Assembly: GCA_003427395.1 (NCBI GenBank)
Contig: BFEA01000878.1
Span: 71,995-115,946 of the forward strand
Direction of reading: 5' to 3'
From: Chara braunii
Lineage: Eukaryota > Streptophyta > Charophyceae > Charales > Characeae
DNA length: 43,952 nucleotides
Shown here: one piece after another, positions 22,681-33,609 of the stretch
How positions within the stretch are numbered: the first letter of the stretch is position 1
Layout: each line of letters begins with the position of its first letter
The notes under the pieces: generated by a model
Database searches by the model: none
What the model saw: the letters and a program-made list of their open reading frames with translations, nothing else
Told to the model about the DNA's origin: nothing
Position numbers and translations under genes: made by a program

Positions 22681-23860
22681 TTATCTATCTAGAATGTTTA
22701 TTCCTCTTCTTGCTCTTTCGTAAGCAGACACAATATGAGGTGGAGACTCAATCAATTCTTCTCTTGTGAACCCGCGATCTTCACAGGGGTCCTGATATGC
22801 AAATCTTACTTTATATTGTCGTTGGGGTCTGCCTCTACGTCCAGTCTGAAGAGTACCTTCAACAACCATCTTATCCAGATCATATTTCTCATCTATACTA
22901 GGAGGTATCGCCGATTTGCGACTGGGAAATAACTCATTTGTCATGCAAGGTAAGAGCTTTGAGGCGTGAAACATTGAATATGTATGTAAATGCAGAGGAA
23001 TCTCAATCACATAAGAAGGTTCATCCAGATCTCCAATCACATCTAAAACTTGCCAAGGTCCTCTGTAGGCGGGTAGTAACTTTTGAGAGATGTTTTCTTC
23101 AGGAATGAACTCTTTAGACTTAACCCATACTAGATCACCTATAGCGAATTGAGAAGGTCTCATGTGCTTGTTTGCCTGTTCTATCATCTGATGTTGTGCC
23201 TTTATTATATTCTCTTTCACTTTCTCAATATCTTTCTGATATTGTATCGCAAATTCACTTGTTCCTAATGGAAGCTTATGCACTTGATTCGGGTTCAACC
23301 GATCGATAGGTCTGTGTGGACGCCATCCCAAATGCAACTCCATAGGAGTCTTGCATGTAGACAGGTGAATAGAGTTATTATAGGCACTAGCAACTTTGGG
23401 CAAATGCTCGTCCCAATCATCCTGGTCGGAACGTATGTACATGCGCAACGTCTGCTGCAAAATTTTATTCATTTGCTCAGACTGGCTATTTGTCTCAGGG
23501 TGTCGTCCTGACAACATAGTCAACTTAGAGTCATAAATGTTCATTAGTTGCTGTCATTGTTCATTTGTGAATCGTGAATCTCTGTCACTCACAATCGTCA
23601 AGGGATGTCCATAATCCTTCACCAGTGGTTGAAAAATTTCTGGATTACCAATTCCGTTTTTGCTTCCGCTGACAATGCTACGAAGACAACATATTTACTA
23701 AACTTGTCAACGATAACCATCAGTTGCGTTTTCCCATTCCTGCTCTTCACTTTAGTATCCATGAAGTCAATGGACACAGAGTCTCATGGACCTGTTCGGA
23801 TTGACAAAGTTTCAATAGACCGAGGAGAGGCTGAGTAGTGCTCTTATTTCTCTTGCATAC
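22681..23860 (-). pseudogene. Ty3 integrase catalytic core, C-terminal domain and chromodomain-like tail
   Basis: The core is read across frames at 23860-23545: D-F-M-D-T-K-V for the first acidic residue, I-V-S-D-R-D for the second, with a TGA close after it. 23544-22681 is one clean 287-codon frame. It starts near L-S-G-R-H-P-E-T-N-S-Q-S-E-Q-M-N (the Glu of the DDE triad), continues with a GPF-like C-terminal segment (G-P-W-Q-V-L-D-V-I-G) and ends in a chromodomain-like stretch (V-V-E-G-T-L, then R-Q-Y-K-V-R-F, then F-T-R-E-E-L-I-E). Such tails may steer integration to heterochromatin. The assignment of this tail is less certain. Confidence 0.82.
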
Positions 23861-24052
23861 TTAACAACCCTGCACATATGCAATGCAATCGCGTTTCATG
23901 CGAGGCCACGTATAAGAACGTAATAGATTCACATAAATGTTTTTCCACCCGAAATGACCTTCAGTGGCGTGGCACTCCCCCAAGATCAGACTTTTGATCT
24001 CTTCCACATTTGGAATACAAAGTCTATCATGTACATCCGTTCTTTCAAGCAA
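23861..24052 (-). pseudogene. Ty3 integrase N-terminal zinc-binding domain
   Basis: The His-His-Cys-Cys head is read as E-C-H-A-T-E-G-H-F-G-W-K, then Y-T-W-P-R-M-K-R-D-C, ending at V-Q-G-C. The frame ends in a stop before the catalytic core. Confidence 0.8.
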
Positions 24053-24354
24053 CAGTCCTTACGTAATACGATAGTTAGGAAACTCTTGTGGCGCTTCTTG
24101 CACACGTTTAGCCCATAGACAGGATCAGTGAAATACACATTTCTAAAAAAGTCAGATCTTCGACTCAGTGCATCGGCAACAACGTTATACTTTTCCTTGA
24201 CTGACTTCAGTTCAAAATCATACTGGTCAATTTCAGCAGCCCACCTAGTCAACTTAGGTGTTATCGGGGCCTCCGTTTTAAGCCAGCGAAGTGTCTCATG
24301 ATCTGCGTACACTTTGAAGTGGCGTCCTAAGAGATAGTGTCGCCAATGATCCAA
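23986..24354 (-). pseudogene. Ty3 RNase H C-terminal part and pol linker
   Basis: The frame contains the block H-F-K-V-Y-A-D-H-E-T-L-R-W-L (normally FxVxTDHxSLxW) and N-V-V-A-D-A-L-S-R-R, the conserved end of Ty3 RNase H. It shifts frame relative to the 24465-24722 segment and to the integrase head. Confidence 0.85.
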
Positions 24355-24464
24355 AGCTTCTCAGAGAGCAAACAACTCTTTCTCATACGTAGAAGGGACA
24401 ACCTTCTCGTTAGGCAATCATCGGGATATAACTCCACAGGCCTGTATCCATTCCCATCATCCTG

Positions 24465-25378
24465 TTAGAGTGCATCGCCTATCCCATACTGACTGGCGTC
24501 GGTTGTGACGACAAAGGGCAAAGAAGGATCAACAACTTTAAAAACCGGGTAGTTAATCGGACATTTTTTCAGGCGTTTAAACGAAGTCGTACAGTCTGAG
24601 TCCCACTTCCTGATTGTTTCTTTTTTAAGCAATCTCCGAAGAGGCGCAATAATTATCGTGAAGTGTCTAACGAACTTCCGATAATAGTTGGGTAATCCAA
24701 CGAACGACCGCAACTCAGTCAAAGTGCGAGGGTTAGGTCAATCGTGAATTGTTGCAATCTTTGCGTCTTCCGGTTTGATTCAATCACCATCAAGCACATG
24801 CCCTAGATATAAAGCTTGACGCTTAGCCCATTCACACTTCTTTGGGTTTAATTTCAACTTTGCCTCACGCAATTTATTTAGCACAAGTCAAAGGTGCTCA
24901 CAATGTTTTTTAGGTTTTTACTAAAAATCAAAATATCATTAAGATAAAAAACAACAAATTTATCAAGCCGCTCGCGAAAAAGCTCATTCATCGTTCTTTG
25001 GAAAGTTGCAGGGGCATTCGTAAGACCAAAGGGCAATACAATGAACTCATACAGCGCATACCTTGTTCGAAAGACAGTCTTGTATTGGTCTTCTGGCTCT
25101 ACTTCAATTTGATAGTAGCCACACTTCAAATCAATATTAGTGAAGTACTTGCTATCCTGCACTCGATCCAATAAATCGTCCATTATCGGCAATGACTCGA
25201 CATTCTTAATTGTTATATCGTTCAATCTTCTATAATCTATGCACATGCGGACCCAGCCATCTTTCTTTGGTACAAAAAACACTGACGCACCATAAGGCGA
25301 GGAGCTAGGCCTTATCCATCCCTTTTCCAATATTTCATCAAGCTGGGTTCGCGGTCCGTCCAGCTCTTTGGGTGACAT
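24465..25378 (-). pseudogene. Ty3 reverse transcriptase and start of RNase H, mutated active site
   Basis: RT copies element RNA into DNA. 25378-24878 holds the standard blocks in order: a GWIRPSSSPYGASV-like stretch, VPKKDGWVRMCIDYRRLND, FTNIDLKCGYYQIEVEP, TVFRTRYALYEFIVLPFGLT and NAPATFQRTMN. The catalytic Tyr-x-Asp-Asp block reads Y-L-N-D: the first Asp codon is AAT (24938-24940). The frame shifts near 24900. The thumb/connection (sequence around A-K-L-K-L-N-P-K-K) continues in other frames, and 24722-24465 gives the segment from ELRSFVGLPNYYRKF to V-V-T-T-D-A-S-Q-Y-G-I-G, the first RNase H Asp. Confidence 0.88.
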
Positions 25379-25381
25379 TCT

Positions 25382-26020
25382 TTATATAGGCCCCTTAGGA
25401 ATCCGACTTCCTGGCACAATCTCAATGCGATGTTTGATAACTCTCTCAATTACACCGCTTGGGGTTTCTGGCACATCCGCGAATTCTTTTAAAATATTTT
25501 CAATCTCTGGGGTTTTGACCTCTTCTTTAGCTTCACCCTCCTTCATTGGACGCACATATGCAACAAAAAGTTGATCATATAAGTTATATTTTTTCACATG
25601 GCAGCCGAAAGCGTGGACACTCATACAACAATGAACCAAGCTGCTGTCCGTACCAGACTCATGGAATAGACGAATTTTATTCTTTCCACCCTGTAGACTT
25701 GGGAACCAACACTCATGATCCCTTAACTTTATATTCGCATTTCCAGCTTCACCCCAATCCATACCTAAAAGAATGTCAAAAGGAAGATTATCTTCCACCA
25801 AGAGAGTAAGAGAGTGGAGAACGCGTTCCACCTTCCCCTCTGCTTCGAGCCAGAAGTATATTTTGACCCCTTCAACATATTTATCCATTACAGTTATAGT
25901 ACTATTAGCTAATTTACTCATTGCGGACCCATCTAACTGTTTTATCTTAAGCCCTCATCGCAACTTTTGCAAACTCTTTTTACTTATATAGCTGCGCGTT
26001 GACCCACTGTCAATCATACC
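25382..26020 (-). pseudogene. Ty3 aspartic protease and protease-RT linker, one in-frame stop
   Basis: The protease cleaves the element polyprotein. The active-site triplet Asp-Ser-Gly (complement of 26003-26011) is followed by S-T-R-S-Y-I-S. An in-frame TGA (25955-25957) interrupts the domain, probably from CGA. The second conserved block D-I-L-L-G-M-D-W is intact near 25760. The linker ends near G-S-R-I-P-K-G-P-I at 25382, with a stop before the RT frame at 25378. Sequence context and frame agree across the stop. Confidence 0.82.
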
Positions 26021-26099
26021 TCAAACTCTTATTTTATTTACTTTTAGATCTGCAATTATTAACTGTCCTTTTCATTTCTTCATTTCAGTCCAGGCTTGG

Positions 26100-28489
26100 C
26101 GACGAGCGGTCAACTCATCACCCATGCCAGCGAGGGATCCACCTAGAGAGGTACACACACTTACTACCTCTGGACAGTGTACTAGATGCGGACTTTCTGT
26201 CTTTTCAGTTTCTGCCTGAGGATCCTTCAGATGAGAGGGTGTCTGTCTGTTTACATCTGAAGTTCCGGTAGAGGCAACTGAAACCTCTACTGGCTATTCC
26301 CTTTTGGTTGTTTGTAGTTGGGACAGAAGGGAACGATATGGTTGGGGTCTCCACATTTGAGGCATTGATCGGACAAAAGGGAACGATATGGTTGGGGTCT
26401 CCAGCTTTCTGTCCTGCCAAACTTTCTCTGTAATCCCCAGTTTCTTCCAAGGCTTCCCTTCGGGCAGACCTAGATGGGGTGGATATGGTTTGTCCCATGT
26501 ACTATACCATGCGCCTCTTCCTCTTCCCCATATAGAATACGAACCATGACCACCTTGAGAGGGACCATTGCCCCTTCCACCCACGTAGTAGCTACCTTCG
26601 CCATCACCCCTCTGGGTACCGGGTCCTCTTCCACCACGCCTGCGACCTCCTCTTCTTCAGTCACGGCCTCTTCCTTGTCGCTCTCCCCCGAGGGTTACAA
26701 TGGCCTCGTAGTCCCCCTCCTGAACTACCAAACCGCTGGGTTCTCCCTCTATACTATAATCTATCTGGTCGTAAGAGAGAGTTTCGACCCCTCCTTCTTC
26801 AAAGGTAAGAAGGAGATTGTCTTTCCCATGTATGTTCCCTGAGATGGTGCGGTTTTGCCATTTCTTACCCGCTCGCAGATCTTTCCAGTAATAACAATAA
26901 TTAACATCGGCTAAGAAGCCAGCATGATCTATAACGATATTGTTGAACTTCTCGTACGTCATCCCCTCTTCCTTTATGCGGGGATAAAACTGAGTACGGA
27001 GAGTGTCGGGCAGTGCCCTAGCGAAGTTATTGAGGATCTGAGTAGGAGTGGGTCCATGTTTAGTGCATTGTAAGAGTTTATCCGTCGTTGCTTTGAGTGC
27101 AGATGCACTCTTTCATTTTCGATCCGCAATATTTAAGATCAACATTTATGTTCGGCGAGCCAGATTTTTATCTTCAAATCGTTCTCTAACAGCCTTAAAG
27201 AAGTCTTCGATTCTTGTTTGCTGTGAATACTCGATCATAGTCTGACAATTAACTTATTTTTGCAACGATATGGTGAAGCTCATCGCATCGTCGACCATAC
27301 ATGAAGTGGCCATCAAGACTCAGTCCCAATACGGGATGCGTTGTCCATATACATATGATTCCACTGCAGCAATCCAATATAAAACACTCTCCTTTTTTTT
27401 GCTAGCGTAGGTCTACGACACTTTAACTTTAATTTTTTCTTATATCTCCACTGTTTTCTCGCAACACTCCTTTTTCTTTTTAGTCACCATTTTCCTCATC
27501 TCCGTCTCCATCTCCTCCTTCTCCGCCGCTGCCACGAATTAGTTTTTCAATCACAGTTGGAGTAAAGGTTTGGTTGATGGGATCATCTAATTTTTGAATA
27601 TATGATTGTATATGCTGATCAACATCTTTGGCGGACTTTTGCAGGAAGGTGTTCCCGACTCCCTCAAACTCGTATTGGTGGGTTTCAACTTTTTGCAACG
27701 TTCTGTTCATTGCTTCTCGCTCTTGCTTTATATGTAGAACTGTTTCTGTCAATAAGGCTAATTTTTTCTCTGTTGTAGTTTGTTCATCTTTATGGTCTTG
27801 CAGTTCTCTTTGTAGCCTTGCACCCTTTTCCTTTCGTCAAGCTCTTGCCGCTTCGCTGCTAACATTTTAATATGCAGTTCCGTACGTTTTTCCTCCAGCA
27901 AGAGTTCTTTTTCCCATTGATCTTTAATAGATGCCAATTTTGCAACGAAGACATCTCTTTCCTCATCTGTTTCTTCAATTCGATCGCTGGAATATGCATA
28001 TTGATCATACCAATCAAGCGGTTTGACTTGAAGTCCCCCACCTGTCTGGCTAGTTTTTCCCCTTTCTGCTCGTCGCTTGATGAGTCTGTCATCAACAGGT
28101 TCATCTTCTTCTTCTATAGTTTGTAGTTCTTCCGTCAACTCTTTTTTTAATTTTTCTTTAATTTCTTTTTTCATTCATTCTTCTTCCATCTGCACTTTCT
28201 TCTTTGTTTCTTTTTTTTTTTATCTTTTTCTTTCTTCTTTTTCCTTCTTCTTTTCAACCTAGCGGCGTTCCACTTCAACCTGTTCTGCAGAAGTGAGCCC
28301 TGGCTTTACAACACCAGATTTCATCATCACCCGAGAGGTGCATGTCCTCCCGAAACCTAGGGGAAAGATGACTGTGAACAAGGGGTCCATCAAAACGGAG
28401 AGGATCAACAACCCTTGCATAGGGTAATCGTCCATGATGGAACACAACATAGGTACTCCTCCGCTGGTCCCACCAGGTAAGACCACCAC
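26100..28489 (-). pseudogene. Ty3 gag, frameshifted
   Basis: Gag packages element RNA in virus-like particles. The N-terminal piece (28489-28259) ends in a Glu/Arg-rich stretch, and a Lys/Glu-rich coiled-coil-like segment with stops follows. The frame continues at 28174-27758 (T-I-E-E-E-D-E-P-V-D-D-R-L), 27752-27480 (acidic GGEGGDGDGDEENGD end), about 27245-26965 (Y-S-Q-Q-T-R-I-E-D-F-F near its start) and 26962-26657. At about 26366-26322 a complete zinc knuckle is read, Cys-x2-Cys-x4-His-x4-Cys around C-G-D-P-N-H. A 50-bp duplication repeats half of it. Several stops and frame changes make it non-functional. Confidence 0.75.
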
Positions 28490-29295
28490 TAATAATCCTT
28501 GATCTAATCTAGCGTGGATGTATTTTTTTTTTCATACTCTGGATATCGCTGCGTCAGAAATGACGAATTTCAGAACTTTTAAAGCTAAAATATACAATAA
28601 GACTTTTTCATTTCTTCTACCTTACTTCATGTCTGTCTTCAACTTCAACACAACGGGATTGGTACTTACACTTGTCTGGTTTTGCTTTCATTTTCTTTAT
28701 CTTTCTTTTATTACTAATAAGTCTGATGTTCTACGCAAGGATGGACTAGAGTCTTACAACTTCAATAAAGATTAAGTTCGTTCATATTATTTATGCTTTA
28801 GACTCTTTTTGTTTCTGACGTGGCAGTCTGCCACAAATCCCTGACTTAATCCTATCTTCTACTACTCCCTACTAGGGCAGATATCTTATCAGATGTCAGG
28901 GAGACGCGACCAGACGACTCTGACAAGATTCTCACTTCTACCCTGACTTCAAGACCAGACTGGATCCCAGGTGACTCGACCAGATAGCACCAGCAGCGAC
29001 CACCAGAGAGGTAGGGGGAGGTATAGGTACTCGACACACACTTAGCATGCAACCAGGTAAGGGGTAAATTTTTTTTCTCTTCTTTGTAGACGTCGATGTA
29101 GATTCCATGATCGCTTCAATCGCTCGAATCGCTCCACGCGCAGGTAATACTCTCCTTCTTAGCCCCTTCCTCTTCGGCTTACTTCCCCCTCCTATTCCAA
29201 CCACTCTCTTCTCACACTTCCACCATAGCCAGCATCTTCAAGCCAACATATCCTTCTCGCCGGCCTTATTCATGCCAACACTTCAGTGAACGCAA
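28490..29295 (-). other. Ty3 leader between primer site and gag
   Basis: No long coding frame is convincing here. A 88-codon minus-strand frame at 28938-29204 shows no gag motif. Confidence 0.4.
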
Positions 29296-29314
29296 CAAGT
29301 TCTGCTCCGATAAT
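29296..29314 (-). other. possible primer binding site, degenerate
   Basis: Inside the 5' LTR the minus strand reads ATTATCGGAGCAGAACTT. Its TATCGGAGC resembles TATCAGAGC of the initiator-Met tRNA site common in plant Ty3 elements, with about 8 of 12 bases matching. Weak. Confidence 0.3.
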
Positions 29315-30450
29315 TGCAAGGAACTTGGCTGTTCACAACTTGCTAGAGTGTTATACATCACATGCATAGATGTCATCACACAAATAGAGAAGCTTTACAC
29401 AAAGTCAAGTCGAGATGAGATGAGAACCAGATAGCGCAACTCATATTATCAAAATCACATTATATAAAGAGTATCTCGAGTTCAAAAGTTCAGCGCCAAC
29501 AGATCACAAGTCTCCTTCAATCACACACTGTCATAGGGCCTGGCTCAACCAGCGTATTCCTCAAATCACAGGTATCACGCCAGCAAGTAAGTATCCACCA
29601 TATCCAACTTAAGAACTCGTCCTCTCTTTCTCTTCTCTTTCAAGATCTCTGTTCTGATTCTCTCGTCTCATCATGCATGCACACTCCCTACTTACGAGAA
29701 TCTACTATGAATGTTACTCACTGATACCTGCTACTAACCTTTCTACCTCTACTAATATAGTTGGCGCAGCTATGGCTGCTTCTGCCAGTCAGCGCCCAAC
29801 ACATCTCCTTCCTGACGCAGCTCTCAAGCCAACTCTCTCTCCCTGCACTCTAGCGCATAAGTGCCACAACACTTCCACGCATCAATGCCAATGGAGAATC
29901 TGTCGTGTAGGGAGGCTGGCCTAGTCTCTTATAGTGCTGGCCTCCCTTTGTGAGGTCTGAATCAGTCCTCCTTGGGTCTTTCCCCAGTCCCAGACCACCG
30001 CAGAATGTGTCCAAGTACTTTTCCCTCAGGGTCATGGTCCGCTGCTGTTGCGGTCTTTAGGCCTGAATTTCCGACTTCCAGTCTGTATCTAAACTTCCCT
30101 TCTGACTTGAAGCTGGACTGGGACCTTTGTTTCTTTGACTCCTTTACGAATAGATACATCTATTGCTCGAATAAACACTTTTATTGTACGAACAGGCACA
30201 TCTTCTGCACAAACATACATGACTTACACACCCCCTCGATAAACAGATGTAACCCCCACAATTGAATGTTGCAATTGTTCGTCCTTGTGCACGACTGTGA
30301 CCTTTGACACATCTCTTCACTTAGTTAGGATGTGACTTTTGACCAAGAGAACATGTCTTTTGATCTGCTTTTCACGAGTTAGGTTCTGGCCGAGTGACCC
30401 CATAATGTTGCGTTCGTCATTCAGGGTCTGGATCGGGTAAAGACAGTTTT
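29315..30450 (-). repeat. 5' LTR of the Ty3 element
   Basis: About 1136 bp, matching 21513-22640 almost throughout. It starts (plus view) TGCAAGGAACTTGGCTG and ends GGGTAAAGACAGTTTT. In element orientation the 3' end reads CTTGCA, the normal CA. The 5' end would read AAAACTGTC if the ACTTA duplication is right, or TGTCTTTACCC if the canonical TG is required. Confidence 0.88.
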
Positions 30451-30455
30451 ACTTA

Positions 30456-30930
30456 GTCCAATGCCCTGAAAAATTATAGGTGTATCTCACATGATTGAAA
30501 ACATTAAAAAAAAATAATAATAATAATTTTAGGCCCCAAATAAAGTGAAAACAAAAAGTGAAAACAAAAAGTGAAAACAAAAAGTGAAAATAAAAAGTGA
30601 AAACAAAAAATAAAAACAAAATGTGAAAACAAAAAAATAAAATAATAAAATAAAATAATAAAATAAAATAATAAAATAAAATAAAAACATAAAATAAAAT
30701 AGTAAGTGGGCGAACACGTTTTGAGCCCATTATTTTTGGGGATTTTTTATTTTTGTTTCGCTTATAAAAAAACTTTGCAAAATTTATACGCATGTACAAC
30801 AAGTCATTAAAAACTCCTCCCAAAACATTCAAAAGCAACAAATATTGTGTGGACCCCGAAATAATTTTTAGCGAGGGCCGGACCCCTTCAGGTTCGGATC
30901 TCGAACGAGACCTTGAATGCTGTAACGTAT
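30456..30930 (+). repeat. AT-rich spacer with 13-bp GTGAAAACAAAAA tandem repeats
   Basis: About five to six tandem units of GTGAAAACAAAAA from 30545 to about 30635 are followed by AAAATAATAAAATA-type low complexity to about 30700. The minus-strand Phe/Tyr-rich frames come from this. No gene is seen between the LTR and the RT-like frame. Confidence 0.8.
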
Positions 30931-30974
30931 GGAGGTCGGCCCCGGGGCCTTCATACGTATGGTGAGATAGCCAT

Positions 30975-32640
30975 TTGCATATGTATATATATATATGCCT
31001 TGACGAGTATATTGCTAAATATATGAGGTCGGTCTCCGAGCAACTTCGACCGACCACTCTGAACAAATTGCAGCAGTGGCGCTCAACCGTTCTCACATAT
31101 TGTCAAAGCAACATCTCATCCCCCCACACTACCACACAACAATCACACTCCCTTCACTTAGTGCACAGGGCTTTGAGACACCTTCATCAACACTTTGCAA
31201 TTGTTCCTGTCGACAAGACCTCACATAACTTGACAATCTGTTGTAAAAATTGTTAGTTGTCTCATCTATTTTCTCATTTGGACAACCCTGCCTATGTTGT
31301 GTCTCTTGACTCTGTCGTGGATATCCTCGAACATCATGCGTTCCGAAATCATCGGTGGGGATATACACACAAAGACACGCTGCCATATCTGTGCTATGCA
31401 CTTAAAGCACACAAATCGCCCCTTGAGCTTCGCAGTATTGTCGGCGTCACAAAGCGAAATAATCTCTCCTTGCTGCAGCGATCTCGCTCAACTGCGCCAT
31501 CTGTTCATGCACTCCACGATCGACCTCCCAACAAACCCTTGGCCAGTACTACCACCGCTTTTGCCCGCCTTAGCGTTGCACTACAATGAGTCATTGAAAC
31601 TCTCCGTGATAATGATAATTTATTGTATTAGCAAAGCAGTGTGAGACGGTGGTGGATCGTGCAAAACGCTGAGGAGGTGATGCTTGATCTCCAACGTAAT
31701 TTATCTTCTCTTCGTAACCATGCTCCTCGCACTGTTGATTTCACAACTGTGTATACCAATCTTCCTCATGACCATATTTGTCATAATGTATCAAAAGCGG
31801 TTGAGGAAGCCTATACATATGCCTTACAACAGTACACACAGGGCGAATACATCCTCCTACCCTTAACATGATTGTTAAAGGGCCCCGTCAAGGGGAGTGG
31901 ACGGTTGGTACCGGACCAAACACCTTGACCGTTTTCCAAATTCTTGAACATCTCCATTTCATTGTCACAAACACGTATCTTTATGCAGCGGACGACACCT
32001 TGCTACATCAACTGATTGGCATCCCGATGGGGACTAGTTCTGATCCGAAGATAGTTAATTTGACGTTGTATTGGGATGAGGCTCGACTTGTTGATGACCT
32101 CCAACGGCGTGATCTTCACGCAGCTCAATGGTATGCCTTCACATACCGCCTGATCGATGGTGTTCTCTAATGGGGGACATCTGCCACCACCGTCAGGGCA
32201 CTATGACCTCGAATGGCAGGAGACCACAACGCTTGATGACTCTTGCACACTCTTGGGTGCACGCCTCCAAGTCCGCTCTGACGGTTCCCTGCGTATGAGT
32301 GTCTTTGACAAAGCGGTTGAATGAAATTTCCCTGTTATTCGTTATCCTAGTGCTATGTCTAACGTCCCTGCACACAAGCCGGCGAGAATGTTTACATGCC
32401 AGCTTACTAGGTTTGAGTATGTCTGCAACAACTGGTATGATTTCAAAACTGCAGCAGTGATGCTCACACGACGCATGCTTTTTCGCGGGCACTCTCCAAA
32501 AACGCTTGCGAAAGGATGAACTTCCTATATTCGTAAATGTCAACACAAGTACCCTGCATACGTGACCCGCCTCTCCAGCTTGTTCCGCAACATGCTTCAA
32601 TGGTCTATTCATCACCCACTTTCTCGAGTATCCACACACT
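30975..32640 (+). pseudogene. reverse transcriptase, Penelope-like / telomerase-branch-like family, degraded
   Basis: In order: an N-terminal helical stretch; I-V-P-V-D-K-T-S-H-N-L-T (the 'VPxDKTxxN' block typical of this RT group); a TAG at 31254-31256; P-Y-L-C-Y-A-L-K-A-H-K (the 'YGLPKxHK'-like block); stops at 31587-31589 and near 31632; V-D-F-T-T-V-Y-T-N-L-P-H (the palm 'DFxxLYTxIP' block with the first catalytic Asp); a frameshift near 31880; H-Q-L-I-G-I-P-M-G-T-S-S-D-P (the 'GIPMGxxxSP' block); L-I-D-G-V-L where Y-I-D-D is expected; and, after another frame change, a thumb segment (D-F-K-T-A-A-V-M-L-T-R-R-M-L-F-R-G) with TGAs near 32324 and 32520. Blocks match Penelope-like elements better than LINE or LTR RTs. 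An uncharacterised algal or protist RT family close to these is possible. Confidence 0.72.
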
Positions 32641-32644
32641 GTCC

Positions 32645-33605
32645 TCGTACTACGCCTGTCACAACCCCTTCTTCATTATCGGTGCCTGTCACACTTATCG
32701 TAGCCTCTTTTTCATTACCTGCGTCTGCCACACCTGTATCCTCATCAGTTGTAGTAACCTCTTTCATGTCGTTTGTGACCCCGGCTGCCCCTTTTTCGGT
32801 TCGCAGCGTTTTCCTCATCGGCCTTGGTTGCTTCTACGATTGATTCCGCGGGAGCAGCTTGACCTGTAGCTGCTGTGTCGCCCTTGGCCTCGGTGTGTTC
32901 CTCCATGACATCCATGGTCACCGTAACTGCTATGTCGCCCTTGGTCTCGGTGTGTTCTTCAATGGCATTCGTGGCCACCGCAGCTGTTGTGTCGCCCTTG
33001 GTCTAGGTGTGTTCCTCCATGACATCTGTGTCCATGCCTGCATTACCACCTGCAGAGTCCCCTCTTCGGATCTCACCCACGACTACCCCCCCCGTCTCTG
33101 CTTCAGCCACTTCACTACCCTTGACTTCATCACCCCTGACTTCACCCCCCCCGTCTTCACCGCCCTTATTTCCTTTGGTTTATTTTCATTTGTTACCCAC
33201 CTTCCGATTACTTTACCATCCCTGTCTTCACTACTCCTACCTTCCCTAGTTTTGTCTTCATTCGTTACCCCTCTTTCTAATCCACAAACCACTTCGTCTA
33301 CACAGACTCCGTCATCATGTTCTGCCCCAGAAAGCCTACTTCGCTGTCCTAAACGCCGACTTCGACCTACTTCCCAACCTCAGCTTACTTCCCTCTATCT
33401 CTATTCTTGGACGAAGTAGAACCCGTTCATTCTCCCCACCACGATCCTCCTCAACATCACTTCCCCGTCTTTTGCCGCCCCAAGCATCCGTACGATGCCT
33501 GCAACGCTCTTCGACTACAGACCTTTATGCAACGCGACAAACACAAAATAGGAGGGATGATGACGCGAGACCATCCGAGGATGAACTTGGCAAGGGGACT
33601 GTAGG
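32645..33605 (+). pseudogene. Ser/Pro/Thr/Val-rich linker region of the composite element
   Basis: Frames here read as low-complexity linker, for example P-P-A-E-S-P-L-R-I-S-P-T-T-T-P-P. 57-bp tandem repeats start at 32871, 32928 and 32985. The end, near 33550, turns acidic (R-D-D-D-A-R-P-S-E-D-E-L). Frameshifts occur around 32843 and 33250-33480, so the linker cannot be followed as a single frame. Confidence 0.5.
32871..33035 (+). repeat. 57-bp tandem repeat, about 2.9 copies
   Basis: Units start TGCTGTGTCGCCCTTGG at 32871, 32928 and 32985. The 57-bp period is a multiple of three, so the array is compatible with a coding linker. Confidence 0.92.
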
Positions 33606-33609
33606 AGAT

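Larger units (their letters stand above)
21513..30450 (-). mobile_element. Ty3/gypsy LTR retrotransposon with chromodomain-like tail, inactivated
   Basis: The element is about 8.9 kb. LTRs lie at 29315-30450 (5', in element orientation) and 21513-22640 (3'). ACTTA stands directly outside both ends (21508-21512 and 30451-30455), a likely 5-bp target duplication. Internal order on the minus strand is gag, aspartic protease, reverse transcriptase, RNase H, integrase with an HHCC head and a chromodomain-like tail. This PR-RT-RH-IN order defines Ty3/gypsy. Several frameshifts and stops and a changed RT active-site residue make this copy non-autonomous. The LTRs differ at visibly many positions, so the insertion is not recent. 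Confidence 0.93.

Noticed and set aside
30449-31096. 215-codon minus-strand Phe/Tyr-rich frame
   Set aside because: It is the antisense of the GTGAAAACAAAAA repeats and A-rich low complexity.
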